47,756 nt of DNA from Actinomycetes bacterium (lineage in GTDB: Bacteria > Actinomycetota > Actinomycetes > Propionibacteriales > Propionibacteriaceae): the NCBI GenBank assembly GCA_023460935.1, contig JAEWOI010000032.1, forward strand, positions 1 to 47,756. The letters run 5' to 3'. Below are positions 33,030-41,422 of this stretch, in pieces. Numbering within the stretch: position 1 is the first letter of the stretch; each line of letters begins with the position of its first letter. The translations under genes were made by a program, and so were the position numbers. The notes under the pieces were generated by a model. That model was not told where the DNA came from. It ran no database searches and saw only the letters and a program-made list of their open reading frames with translations.

Positions 33030-35102
33030 TCAGGCGTCAATCCGCTCCACGTCCAGGGCGTAGGCGCCCTCGATGATGAACTCCTTCCGCGGTCCGACGT
33101 CGTTGCCCATCAGCTTCTCGAAGGTGACCTCTGCGGCCGAGGCCTCGTCCACGGTCAGGCGGCGCAGGGTGCGGTGCCGCGGGTTCATCGTGGTGTCGGC
33201 CAGCTCGTTGGCGTCCATCTCGCCCAGGCCCTTGTAGCGCTGCGGCTCCTTGAACGCCTGGCCCCGCTTGGTCAGCTCGGCGAGCTTCCGCCGGTACTCG
33301 GCCTCGGTGTAGGTGTAGATGTACTTCTCCTGGCCCTTGCGCGGGCTCACCAGCTCGAACCGGTGCAGCGGCGGGACGGCGGTGTACACGCGGCCGGCCT
33401 CGACCAGCGGTCGCATGTACTTGAAGAACAGCGTGGCCAGGAGGCAACGGATGTGGGCGCCGTCGGAGTCGGCGTCGGCCATGAAGATCACCTTGTCGTA
33501 GCGGGCGGCGTCGACGTCGAAGGTGCGTCCGGAGCCGGCCCCGACCACCTGGATGATCGCAGCGCACTCGGCGTTCTTCAGCATGTCGCCCACCGAGGCG
33601 CGCTGCACGTTGAGGATCTTGCCCCGGATCGGCAGCAGGGCCTGGAATTCGGAGTCCCTGGCCAGCTTCGCGGTGCCGAGCGCGGAGTCACCCTCGACGA
33701 TGAACAGCTCGGTGCGGCCGAGGTCGGTGCTGCGACAGTCGGCCAGCTTGGCCGGCAGGGTGGACGACTCCAGGGCGTTCTTGCGCCGCTGCGCCTCCTT
33801 GTGCGCCCGAGCCTGCACCCGGGTGCGGGAGGCGGAGACGACCTTCTCCATCACCGCCCTTGCCTGGGTCCGCACCGCTGCCCTGGTGGAGGTGAGGAAG
33901 CCGGTCAGCTCGTTCTCCACGATCCTGGCCACCAGCCTGGTCACCGGAGGGGTGCCGAGCACCTCCTTGGTCTGGCCCTCGAACTGCGGCTCGGCCAGCC
34001 GGACGGTGACCACGGCGGTCAGGCCCTCCAGCGCGTCGTCCTTGGTGACCTCCTCCCCGGCCTTCAGCAGCCGGGTGCCTTCCAGCCCCCGCAGGAACGC
34101 CCTGGTCAGGCCGCGCTCGAAGCCGGTGACGTGCGTGCCGCCCTTCGGGGTGGCGATGATGTTGACGAAGGACTGCACCTGGGTGTCGTAGCCGGTGCCC
34201 CAGCGCAGCGCTATGTCCACCTCGAGGGTCCGCTCCACGTCGGTCGGCGTCATCGCGCCGTTGTCGTCCAGCATCGGCACCGTCTCGGTGAACCGGTCGG
34301 TGCCCTGCAGCCGCAGCACGTCGCTGACCGGCGGGTCGGCGGCGAGGAAGTCGCAGAACTCCGAGATGCCGCCGTCGTGCTTGAACACCTCGGTCACCGG
34401 CTCGGCCCCGCGGGCGTCGGTCACGACAAGTTCGAGGCCGGGCACCAGGAAGCTGGTCTGGCGGGCCCGGTTGAGCAGCTGGGTGAGCGAGAGCTGCGCG
34501 TCCTTGAGGAAGATCTGCCGGTCCGGCCAGTAGCGCACCCTGGTGCCGGTCGCGCCCCTGGCGGTCCGGCCGGCCTTGCGCAGCCCGCCGCCCGGGGTGA
34601 ACGGCGCGTCGGGCCCGTCGCCGGCGAAGGTCCCGACCACGCCGCGGCGGAAGCTCATGGCGTGGGTGGCGCCGTTGCGGTCGACCTCGACGTCCAGCCG
34701 GGACGACAGTGCGTTCACCACCGATGCGCCCACGCCGTGGAGTCCGCCGGTCGCGTTGTAACTGCCGGCGCCGAACTTGCCGCCGGCGTGCAACTTGGTG
34801 AACACGACCTCGACGCCGGTCAGCTTGGTGCGGGGCTCGATGTCCACCGGGATGCCCCGGGCACGGTCCACCACCAGGATGCTGCCGTCGGCTTCGAGCC
34901 GCACCTCGATCCGCTCGCCGAAGCCGGCCAGGGCTTCGTCCACGGCGTTGTCGATGATCTCCCACAGGCAGTGCATCAGCCCGCGGGTGTCGGTGGAGCC
35001 GATGTACATGGCCGGACGCTTGCGCACCGCCTCAAGGCCCTCCAGCACCAGCAGGTGCCTGGCCTCGTAGTCGCGGCCCTCGGTGGTCTTGGTCGTGGTC
35101 AC
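33030..35102 (-). CDS. parE: type IIA topoisomerase subunit B (topoisomerase IV type, ParE)
   Basis: A 690-aa ATPase subunit. The GHKL ATP site shows IIDNAVDEALAG, then VDRARGIPVD (normally DNGRGIP) and GGLHGVGASVVNALS. The transducer domain follows, then TOPRIM with VEGDSALGTAK and FMADADSDGAHIRCLL, and C-terminal RYKGLGEMDANEL. EGDSALGTAK in place of gyrase EGDSAGGSAK points to the ParE-type paralogue. The first Gly of the DxGxG motif is Ala here. GTG 35102 has TAACCT (35109-35114) 6 nt upstream. With the A subunit at 28720 it forms the second topoisomerase. Confidence 0.94.
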   Translation of the reverse strand: MTTTKTTEGRDYEARHLLVLEGLEAVRKRPAMYIGSTDTRGLMHCLWEIIDNAVDEALAGFGERIEVRLEADGSILVVDRARGIPVDIEPRTKLTGVEVVFTKLHAGGKFGAGSYNATGGLHGVGASVVNALSSRLDVEVDRNGATHAMSFRRGVVGTFAGDGPDAPFTPGGGLRKAGRTARGATGTRVRYWPDRQIFLKDAQLSLTQLLNRARQTSFLVPGLELVVTDARGAEPVTEVFKHDGGISEFCDFLAADPPVSDVLRLQGTDRFTETVPMLDDNGAMTPTDVERTLEVDIALRWGTGYDTQVQSFVNIIATPKGGTHVTGFERGLTRAFLRGLEGTRLLKAGEEVTKDDALEGLTAVVTVRLAEPQFEGQTKEVLGTPPVTRLVARIVENELTGFLTSTRAAVRTQARAVMEKVVSASRTRVQARAHKEAQRRKNALESSTLPAKLADCRSTDLGRTELFIVEGDSALGTAKLARDSEFQALLPIRGKILNVQRASVGDMLKNAECAAIIQVVGAGSGRTFDVDAARYDKVIFMADADSDGAHIRCLLATLFFKYMRPLVEAGRVYTAVPPLHRFELVSPRKGQEKYIYTYTEAEYRRKLAELTKRGQAFKEPQRYKGLGEMDANELADTTMNPRHRTLRRLTVDEASAAEVTFEKLMGNDVGPRKEFIIEGAYALDVERIDA

Positions 35103-35108
35103 CGGCTG

Positions 35109-35114
35109 AGGTTA
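35109..35114 (-). promoter_or_regulatory. leaderless-type -10 for parE
   Basis: TAACCT, an exact TANNNT, lies 6 nt before GTG 35102. Confidence 0.45.
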
Positions 35115-35188
35115 TCCCGGGGCGGTAGCAGTTCTTTGCATTCGCGTTACGGTGTCGGGCGTCGTGAGGGATAGTCCGGGGTACTGCC

Positions 35189-35194
35189 TACACT
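35189..35194 (+). promoter_or_regulatory. -10 element of the DUF7455 gene
   Basis: TACACT, an exact TANNNT, lies about 94 bp before the ATG, giving an unusually long leader. No -35 match was seen. Confidence 0.4.
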
Positions 35195-35287
35195 GTTGGC
35201 AGCGCGGGAACAATGCCAGCCCCGCCGGCGTTGGACCCGATGCGAACTCAGGCATTCGCGTGGGTGATGAAGTGGAGGGAGATCCTG

Positions 35288-35479
35288 ATGACTACGACCG
35301 TTGCTGAATCCTTGACCGCCAGCGACCGCTGCGATCGCTGCGGTGCGCAGGCCTACCTCCGGGTCACCCTCAACTCCGGCGGCGAGCTGCTCTTCTGCGG
35401 CCACCACGGTCGGGCCCACTCGGCCAAGCTGAGCCAGGTTGCGCTGCGCATCCACGACGAGACCAGCAAGCTGAGCTGA
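35288..35479 (+). CDS. DUF7455-type small zinc-ribbon protein
   Basis: A 63-aa protein, MTTTVAESLTASDRCDRCGAQ then YLRVTLNSGGELLFCGHHGRAH. CxxC plus CxHH gives a likely zinc site. This short actinobacterial protein habitually lies near sigA and parE; function is unknown. ATG 35288 follows GGAGGGA (35274-35280) by 7 nt, which rules out the upstream in-frame starts. It is monocistronic, closed by a strong terminator. Confidence 0.88.
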   Translation: MTTTVAESLTASDRCDRCGAQAYLRVTLNSGGELLFCGHHGRAHSAKLSQVALRIHDETSKLS

Positions 35480-35496
35480 GCTGATCGAAGCTTCGA

Positions 35497-35536
35497 GCCG
35501 AGGGCCCCGGGAGTTCCCGGGGCCCTCGGCCTTTCT
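35497..35536 (+). terminator. strong intrinsic terminator after the DUF7455 gene
   Basis: Perfect 16-bp arms (35497-35512 and 35515-35530, GCCGAGGGCCCCGGGA and its complement) are followed by CTTTCT. This is the most canonical rho-independent terminator in the window and suggests high expression of the small gene upstream. Confidence 0.9.
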
Positions 35537-35547
35537 GCCCACGCTGC

Positions 35548-35553
35548 GATACT
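35548..35553 (+). promoter_or_regulatory. leaderless-type -10 for the macro-domain gene
   Basis: GATACT, one mismatch from TANNNT, lies 7 nt before ATG 35561. Confidence 0.4.
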
Positions 35554-35560
35554 GCCTGCC

Positions 35561-36082
35561 ATGCAGACGATCGACGCCGTCCTCGGCGACCTGACCCTCG
35601 AGCGGGCCGACGCCCTGGTCAACGCTGCCAACTCCAGCCTCTACGGCGGTGGCGGCGTGGACGGCGCCCTGCACGCCGCGGCGGGGCCGGAGCTGCTCGC
35701 GGCGTGCCGCAAGGTGCGCGCCGAGCAGTGGCCGGCAGGGCTGCCCGTCGGCGAGGCTGTGGCCACGCCGGCCGGCCGGCTGCCGGCCCGCTGGGTGATC
35801 CACACCGTCGGGCCGAACCGCCACGCCGGCCAGTCCGATGAGTCGCTGCTCGCCTCCTGCTACGCCCGTTCGCTCGACGTGGCCGCCGGCCTCGGCGCCC
35901 GCACGGTCGCCTTCCCTGCCATCGGCGCCGGCATCTACGGCTGGGACGCCGCCACCGCGGCCCGCGTCGCGGTGGCAGCCGCCGCCGGCCATCGCCGTCC
36001 CGGGATCGAACGCGTGCGGTTCGTGCTGTTCAACTCCCCGCTCCACGCAGCGTTCAGCCGGGAGCTGGAGGAACTGCGATGA
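35561..36082 (+). CDS. macro domain protein (ADP-ribose-type hydrolase)
   Basis: A 173-aa single macro domain. ALVNAANSSLYGGGGVDGALH carries the Asn-rich and Gly-rich loop that binds ADP-ribose. IHTVGPN and FPAIGAGIYGWD complete the site, as in O-acetyl-ADP-ribose deacetylases (YmdB/MacroD type). It probably removes or processes ADP-ribose adducts. Its stop overlaps the ATG of the S9 peptidase (ATGA), so the two are coupled. Confidence 0.94.
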   Translation: MQTIDAVLGDLTLERADALVNAANSSLYGGGGVDGALHAAAGPELLAACRKVRAEQWPAGLPVGEAVATPAGRLPARWVIHTVGPNRHAGQSDESLLASCYARSLDVAAGLGARTVAFPAIGAGIYGWDAATAARVAVAAAAGHRRPGIERVRFVLFNSPLHAAFSRELEELR

Positions 36083-37947
36083 CCACAACGCTCCCCTACG
36101 GCGCCTGGCCGTCGCCGCTTGCCCCGGCGGACCTCACCGCTGCGGTCGTCGGGCTGGACCGTGGCAGCGTGGACGGAGCCGACGTCTACTGGAGCGAGGC
36201 CCACCCCGAAGAGGGTGGAAGGGTCGGCCTCTGGGTGCGCCGGGGTGACCAGGAGGCGGTGGAGCTGACCCCCGACCACAACGTGCGGTCAGCGATCAAC
36301 GAGTACGGCGGCGGGGCGTGGGCCGCTGCGGGCGGCGTCGTGGTCTACAGCGACCACCCCTCCGGCGAGCTGTGGCTGGTCGAGGGCGGGGCCCGCCGGC
36401 GGCTCGCGCCCGGCGACGGGCTGCGCTACGGCAGCATCTCGCTGCACCCGTCCGGACGGCTCGCGCTCGCGGTCCGGGAGGACCACCGGAACCCGGGCAC
36501 GCCCTGCGTCCAGGCACTCGTGGCCCTTGACCTGGACGGCGACAACACCGGCGGCGGCCGGGTGCTGGCTTCCGGCGCCGACTTCTACGCCAGCCCTGCG
36601 ATCAGCCCCGAGGGGATGGTCGCCTGGGTGCAGTGGCAGCTTCCCGACATGCCGTGGGACGCCACCGAGTTGTGGGTGGCGCCGCTCGCCCGTCCGGCGC
36701 AGGCCCGCAAGGTGGCCGGCGGACCGGGCGTCTCGGTGCTCCACCCCACCTGGGCAGCGGACGGCTCGCTGGTCCACCTCTGCGACCGGAACGGCTACTG
36801 GAATTTCCACAGCTGGGACGGCGCCGCGGCGCGCCCCCTGCACGACCACCCCTACGACTTCTGCGGCGCGATGTGGCTGGCCGACCCCCCGCCCTACTCG
36901 GTGCTGCCGGATGGCCGGATCGCCTGCACCTGGCTGGACGCCGGGATCGCCCGGACCGGGGTGCTGGACCAGGGCCGGCTCACCGAACTGCCCACCGGCG
37001 CGGTCAGCGCTGCCCTCACCGGCAACGGCCGCCAGGTGGTGGCCCTCCTCGGCTACGCCGACCGCCCGGCCGAGCTTCGGCTGCTGGACGTCGCGACGGG
37101 TGCGAGCGGCCTGTTGCGCCGGGCTTCGGAGCCGAGGCTGTCCCCGGAGCTGGTCTCGGTGGCCCAGCCCCTCACCTGGCAGTCGCCTGACGGCCCGGTC
37201 CACGCCTGGTACTACCCGCCGCACCTCCCCGGCTTCGTGGGCCGGCCGGGCGAGCTGCCGCCGGTGCAGGTCTGGAGCCACGGCGGCCCGACCGGCTTCT
37301 CGGCTCCGGACTACCGCCCGGCAACACAGTTCTGGACCTCCCGCGGGATCGGCATCCTCGACGTCAACTACTCCGGATCGGCCGGCTACGGGCGCGCCTA
37401 CCGGGAGCGGCTGAACGGGGCCTGGGGGGTCAGTGACGTGCGGGACTGCGTGGACGGTGTCCGCGCCCTGGTCGCGGCCGGGCTGGCCGACCCGGCGAGG
37501 CTGAGCATCCGCGGCGGCTCTGCCGGCGGGTTCACGACCCTGGCTGCGCTGACCACAACGGACGTCTTCGCCGCCGGAATCAGCCTGTACGGCGTCGGCG
37601 ACCTGGAGGCGCTGGCGACCGACACCCACAAGTTCGAGTCCCGCTACCTCGACCGGCTGGTGGCTCCCTACCCGGAGGGACGCGAGGTCTACCTGGAGCG
37701 GTCGCCGATCCACCACCTCGACCGGCTGGCGTGCCCCATGCTGATCCTGCAGGGGCGGCTGGACCGGGTGGTGCCGCCCAACCAGGCGCAGGCCATGGCC
37801 GAAGCGGTACGGGCGAAGGGGCTGCCGGTGGAACTGGTGTGGTTCGACCAGGAGGGCCACGGCTTCCGCAGGTCGGAGAGCATCGTCGCCACAGCCGAGG
37901 CGTGCCTTGCGTTCCTCGGCAGGGTGCACGGCTTCAGTCCGGCCTGA
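36079..37947 (+). CDS. S9 family (prolyl oligopeptidase-type) peptidase
   Basis: A 622-aa serine peptidase. The N-terminal beta-propeller (about 1-370) is followed by an alpha/beta hydrolase domain with oxyanion-side SHGGPTGF, nucleophile Ser481 in RGGSAGGFTT, Asp562 in GRLDRVVPP and His594 in QEGHGFRR. This resembles acylaminoacyl/dipeptidyl peptidases (S9C). No signal peptide is present, so it is cytoplasmic. It is translationally coupled to the macro-domain gene; a functional link is unclear. Its 3' end overlaps convergent gluD by 14 bp. Confidence 0.93.
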   Translation: MTTTLPYGAWPSPLAPADLTAAVVGLDRGSVDGADVYWSEAHPEEGGRVGLWVRRGDQEAVELTPDHNVRSAINEYGGGAWAAAGGVVVYSDHPSGELWLVEGGARRRLAPGDGLRYGSISLHPSGRLALAVREDHRNPGTPCVQALVALDLDGDNTGGGRVLASGADFYASPAISPEGMVAWVQWQLPDMPWDATELWVAPLARPAQARKVAGGPGVSVLHPTWAADGSLVHLCDRNGYWNFHSWDGAAARPLHDHPYDFCGAMWLADPPPYSVLPDGRIACTWLDAGIARTGVLDQGRLTELPTGAVSAALTGNGRQVVALLGYADRPAELRLLDVATGASGLLRRASEPRLSPELVSVAQPLTWQSPDGPVHAWYYPPHLPGFVGRPGELPPVQVWSHGGPTGFSAPDYRPATQFWTSRGIGILDVNYSGSAGYGRAYRERLNGAWGVSDVRDCVDGVRALVAAGLADPARLSIRGGSAGGFTTLAALTTTDVFAAGISLYGVGDLEALATDTHKFESRYLDRLVAPYPEGREVYLERSPIHHLDRLACPMLILQGRLDRVVPPNQAQAMAEAVRAKGLPVELVWFDQEGHGFRRSESIVATAEACLAFLGRVHGFSPA

Positions 37948-38893
37948 TCCCCCGGTCCCGGCGCCGGCCGGGGCGCACGTCCGGCGGGTGCAGGATCGTC
38001 GGCGGCACGTCGGGCTCTGCTGCCGGCTCCGGCACGAAGCCGGCTGTGACCGAGCGGGTCGCGACGGCTCTCGGCCCGCGTCGCAGCCGCTGCTCCACCA
38101 CGGCCGCGACCCTGGTGAGGGCAGCGTTGATCAGGATGTAGATCACAGCCAGCACGATCAGCGTCGGGATCAGGTTGGCGAACACCGTGGCCAGGTTGAT
38201 GCCTGCGTGGAGCAGCTCGAGGTAGGAGATCATCGTCCCGAGCGCCGAGTCCTTCAGGATCACCACCAGCTGGCTGAGCATCGAGGGCAGCATGGCAGTG
38301 ATCGCCTGCGGAAGCAGGATGGTCGTCAGCGTCTGCAGCGGGGTGAGCCCGATCGCCAGGCCGGACTCCCGCTGGCCCGCGGGCAGGGCGTTGACCCCGG
38401 AGCGCACCAGCTCGGCCAGCACGCAGGAGTTGTAGACCGTCAGCCCGACCACCACGCCGAACAGGGGCAGCACCGCGCCACCGATCCGCAGCACGTACAG
38501 GCCCGCGTAGTAGGCGAACAGCATCATCATCAGCACCGGCACCGAGCGGAAGAACTCCACGAACGCGCCGCAGGCCCACCGGATCCAGCGGTGCTCCACC
38601 AGCCGGCCGATGCCGAGCAGCAGGCCGAACACGATCGAGAGCACGACCGAGATGGCCGCGGCGGTCAGCGTGCCGACCACGCCGGGCAGGAGGTAGGAGG
38701 TCCAGGCCACCGGGTCGAGGAACGGCAGCCACATCTGGGGGGCGAGCTGGTTGTTGGCCGGGTCGCCGAGACGGAACAGCAGGAACGCCAGCACGCCGGC
38801 CAGCGCGAGGCCGCCGGCCAGCGCGATCACCCGGTGCCTGGCCCGCGCCCGGGGGCCGGGTGCGTCGAAGAGGACCGAGGCCTGCGCGCTCAC
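37934..38893 (-). CDS. gluD: amino-acid ABC transporter permease (GluD-like)
   Basis: A 319-aa inner-membrane subunit. The HisMQ-type permease domain has several TM helices, and the EAA-like motif is GVNALPAGQRESGLAIGLTP leading to VILKDSALGTMISYLEL. The Pro/Arg-rich cytoplasmic tail is 40 residues or more, longer than usual. GTG 38893 overlaps the gluC stop (GTGA). Gene order ATPase, binding protein, permease, permease is identical to gluABCD of Corynebacterium glutamicum, so glutamate import is the best guess. Confidence 0.9.
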   Translation of the reverse strand: MSAQASVLFDAPGPRARARHRVIALAGGLALAGVLAFLLFRLGDPANNQLAPQMWLPFLDPVAWTSYLLPGVVGTLTAAAISVVLSIVFGLLLGIGRLVEHRWIRWACGAFVEFFRSVPVLMMMLFAYYAGLYVLRIGGAVLPLFGVVVGLTVYNSCVLAELVRSGVNALPAGQRESGLAIGLTPLQTLTTILLPQAITAMLPSMLSQLVVILKDSALGTMISYLELLHAGINLATVFANLIPTLIVLAVIYILINAALTRVAAVVEQRLRRGPRAVATRSVTAGFVPEPAAEPDVPPTILHPPDVRPGRRRDRGIRPD

Positions 38894-39579
38894 CGGTGCA
38901 CCGCCAGCCGGTTCGACAACCACGTGAACAGCAGCCCGACGGGGAGGGTGAGCACCACGAAGCCGGTCGCCATGACCGCGAAGATCCAGTACAGCAGCGA
39001 CGGGTTGAACTCGATCATGTTGCGCATCAGGTAGGCGGCCTCCCCAACTCCGACGGTGGCGACCACCGTGGTGTTCTTGGTGAGGGCGATCAGGGTGTTG
39101 CCCAGCGGCGCGACCGCGCCGCGGAAGGCCTGCGGCAGCACGACGTGGCGCAGGGTCGGCCCGAAGCTGAGGCCGATGGACCGGGCCGCTTCTGCCTGGC
39201 CCACCCCCACGGTGTTGATACCGCTGCGGATCGCCTCGGCAACGAACGCTGCGTGGTAGGCGGCCAGTGCGACCACGCTCCACCGGAAGCCGTTGTCGAC
39301 GATGAACGTCGGCGAGTCCCCCGGCGCGAGGTCGATGCCGAGGGTGTTGGCGATGCCGAGGGAGCAGAGTGCGACGATCAGCGTGAGCGGGGTGTTGCGC
39401 AGCAGGGTGACGTACCAGGCGCCGAACGACTGCAGCACCGACACCGGGGAGACCCTGCACACCACCACCACCGTGCCGGTCAGCAGCGCACCGACCGCAC
39501 CCCACACGGTCAGCTGGATCGTCATCCAGAACGCGCCCAGCACGTTGTACTCGGCGAACAGCGTCCCGAGCTCCGACAT
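38890..39579 (-). CDS. gluC: amino-acid ABC transporter permease (GluC-like)
   Basis: A 229-aa HisMQ-type permease with about five TM helices. FWMTIQLTVWGAVGALLTGT is at the start, and the EAA-like loop is INTVGVGQAEAARSIGLSFGP followed by LTKNTTVVATVGVGEAAYL. It pairs with GluD to form the channel. The 77-bp gap from gluB contains a perfect hairpin, and GGAGG-like sequence lies just before the ATG. Confidence 0.92.
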   Translation of the reverse strand: MSELGTLFAEYNVLGAFWMTIQLTVWGAVGALLTGTVVVVCRVSPVSVLQSFGAWYVTLLRNTPLTLIVALCSLGIANTLGIDLAPGDSPTFIVDNGFRWSVVALAAYHAAFVAEAIRSGINTVGVGQAEAARSIGLSFGPTLRHVVLPQAFRGAVAPLGNTLIALTKNTTVVATVGVGEAAYLMRNMIEFNPSLLYWIFAVMATGFVVLTLPVGLLFTWLSNRLAVHR

Positions 39580-39617
39580 TGCCCTCCTCCAGCGGTCGGC
39601 GGCGGATCAGCGCAGGC

Positions 39618-39650
39618 TACCGGTGGCCCGCCCCGGGCGGGCCACCGGTA
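39618..39650 (-). terminator. perfect hairpin between gluB and gluC
   Basis: Sixteen-bp perfect arms flank one central base: TACCGGTGGCCCGCCC, C, then its complement. It lies just after the gluB stop and is not followed by a U-tract. It likely protects the gluAB 3' end or attenuates transcription, so binding protein and ATPase would be made in excess over the permeases. Confidence 0.75.
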
Positions 39651-39656
39651 CGCCGG

Positions 39657-40490
39657 TCAGCTGCAGGGTTCCGGCTTGGGCGGGTTGGCCGCAGCGTCCG
39701 GCTTGAACCCGGAGGCGCCGACGGTCGCGTCCAGAGCCTTCTGCCAGGACCCGTCGGAGACCATCTTCTCGATCGCCGCGTTCACCGCGTTGCACAGCTT
39801 GGTGTCGCCCTGCTTGATGCCGACGCCGTACCGCTCGGTGCTGAACGGCTTGCCGACCACCTTGAGCTTGCCCGCGTACTGGCTCTGGGCGGCGAAGCCG
39901 GCCAGGATCACGTCGTCCGTGGTCACCGCGTCCACCGCCCGGCCCAGCGCCTGCACGCACTTGGAGTAGGTGTCGTACTCCTGTAGCTGCACCTGGTTGG
40001 CGAACTGGTCCTTGATCTTCTTGGCCGAGGTCGAGCCGACGACCGAGCACAACTTCTTCCCGTTGAGCGACTCCGGCCCGGTGATGTCGGTGTTGCTCGA
40101 GGCCACGAGCAGGTCCTGCCCGGCGACGAAGTAGGGACCAGCGAAGGAGACCTTCTTCTTGCGGTCGTCGGTGATGGAGTACGTGGCGAAGATCATCTTC
40201 ACCTGGTCCGACTGCAGCAGCGTCTCCCGTTGCGCCGATGGGCTCTCCTTGAACTCGACCTCGGTGTAGCCGAGTTCCTTGGCCACGTACTTGGCCACCT
40301 CGACGTCGAAGCCTTCGTAGGAGTCGCCGACCTTCAGGCCCAGGCCGGGCTGGTCGAACTTGATGCCGATGATCACCTTGCCGCCGGAGCCGGGGTCACC
40401 GCCGGCGGGACTTCCGCTCGCGCAGGCGGTGAGGCTCGTGGCCAGCACCGCCGCCGCGGCCAGGGCCACCAGGGCCTTGCCGTACTTCAT
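39657..40490 (-). CDS. gluB: amino-acid ABC transporter substrate-binding lipoprotein (GluB-like)
   Basis: A 277-aa periplasmic-binding-type protein. A lipoprotein signal ends in LTAC (lipid-modified Cys23) and a Gly/Ser linker follows. The SBP family 3 fold shows GYEGFDVEVAKYVAKELG-like (SYEGFDVEVAKYVAKELGYT), KVSFAGPYFVAGQDLLV and VDAVTTDDVIL. It is tethered to the outer face of the membrane and delivers the amino acid. ATG 40490 follows AAGGAGGAG. It is 24 bp downstream of gluA. Confidence 0.95.
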   Translation of the reverse strand: MKYGKALVALAAAAVLATSLTACASGSPAGGDPGSGGKVIIGIKFDQPGLGLKVGDSYEGFDVEVAKYVAKELGYTEVEFKESPSAQRETLLQSDQVKMIFATYSITDDRKKKVSFAGPYFVAGQDLLVASSNTDITGPESLNGKKLCSVVGSTSAKKIKDQFANQVQLQEYDTYSKCVQALGRAVDAVTTDDVILAGFAAQSQYAGKLKVVGKPFSTERYGVGIKQGDTKLCNAVNAAIEKMVSDGSWQKALDATVGASGFKPDAAANPPKPEPCS

Positions 40491-40514
40491 GTCTCCTCCT
40501 TCGTAGGGCGCAAC

Positions 40515-41288
40515 TCAGTGGGTGAGGATCTTGGAGAGGAAGTCCTTGGCGCGTGGCGTCTGCGGGGCGGTGAAGAACTCGTCCGGAGTGTTCTCCTCCA
40601 CAATCTGGCCCTCCGACATGAACACCACCCGGTCGGCAGCCTTGCGGGCGAAGCCCATCTCGTGGGTGACGACCATCATGGTCATGCCCGCCCTGGCGAG
40701 CGTGACCATCACGTCGAGCACCTCGTTGACCATCTCCGGGTCGAGGGCCGAGGTCGGCTCGTCGAAGAGGATCACCTTGGGGTCCATCGCCAGGGCGCGG
40801 GCGATCGCCACGCGCTGTTGCTGCCCGCCGGACAGCTGGGCCGGGTACTTCGTTGCCTGATCGGCCACACCCACCCGCTCGAGCAGTTCCATCGCACGGC
40901 GCTCCGCCTCTGCCGGCTTCCAGCCGCGCACCTTCAGCGGGCCGAGCGTGACGTTCTCCAGCACGGTCTTGTGCGCGAACAGGTTGAACGACTGGAAGAC
41001 CATGCCGACGTCGGCGCGCAGCCTTGCCAGCGCCTTGCCCTCCTCCGGCAGCGGGGTGCCGTCGATCGTGATCGTGCCGGAGCCGATGGTCTCCAGCCGG
41101 TTCACGGCGCGGCACAGGGTCGACTTGCCCGAGCCGGACGGGCCGAGCACCACCACCACCTCGCCCTTGTGCACGGTGAGGTTGATGTCCTTCAGCACAT
41201 GCAGCGTGCCGAAGTGCTTGTTCACGTCGGCCAGCACGACGAGGGGCTCGCCGAGGGACGTCTCGGGCTCGGTCGCAGGTGCCGCCAT
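40515..41288 (-). CDS. gluA: amino-acid ABC transporter ATP-binding protein (GluA-like)
   Basis: A 257-aa ATPase: Walker A GPSGSGKST (Lys55), Q-loop FQSFNLF, signature LSGGQQQRVAIARALA, Walker B VILFDEPTSALDP and switch His in VVTHEMGF, all typical of the polar amino-acid (GlnQ/HisP) group. First gene of gluABCD. TATGGT (41295-41300) stands 6 nt before ATG 41288 with no Shine-Dalgarno, so the operon mRNA probably starts at or next to the AUG. Confidence 0.96.
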   Translation of the reverse strand: MAAPATEPETSLGEPLVVLADVNKHFGTLHVLKDINLTVHKGEVVVVLGPSGSGKSTLCRAVNRLETIGSGTITIDGTPLPEEGKALARLRADVGMVFQSFNLFAHKTVLENVTLGPLKVRGWKPAEAERRAMELLERVGVADQATKYPAQLSGGQQQRVAIARALAMDPKVILFDEPTSALDPEMVNEVLDVMVTLARAGMTMMVVTHEMGFARKAADRVVFMSEGQIVEENTPDEFFTAPQTPRAKDFLSKILTH

Positions 41289-41294
41289 TGGCCG

Positions 41295-41300
41295 ACCATA
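41295..41300 (-). promoter_or_regulatory. leaderless-type -10 for gluABCD
   Basis: TATGGT, an exact TANNNT, lies 6 nt before ATG 41288. Confidence 0.5.
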
Positions 41301-41367
41301 GCCGCACGGCAGCCGGGGCCGCTACGACCAGCAGGTTCCGATCAGGTCACGGGCGGCGAAAGCGCGA

Positions 41368-41404
41368 AGCCGGGCGGCGCCCCCTCATGGAGCGCCGCCC
41401 GGCT
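41368..41404 (-). terminator. hairpin terminator after sigA
   Basis: Perfect 13-bp arms AGCCGGGCGGCGC and complement (41368-41380, 41392-41404) with an 11-nt loop, 18 bp beyond the sigA stop. The following minus-strand sequence has only a short CTTTC, so termination may be partial. Confidence 0.7.
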
Positions 41405-41422
41405 CACCGGGACCGCAGGTGG

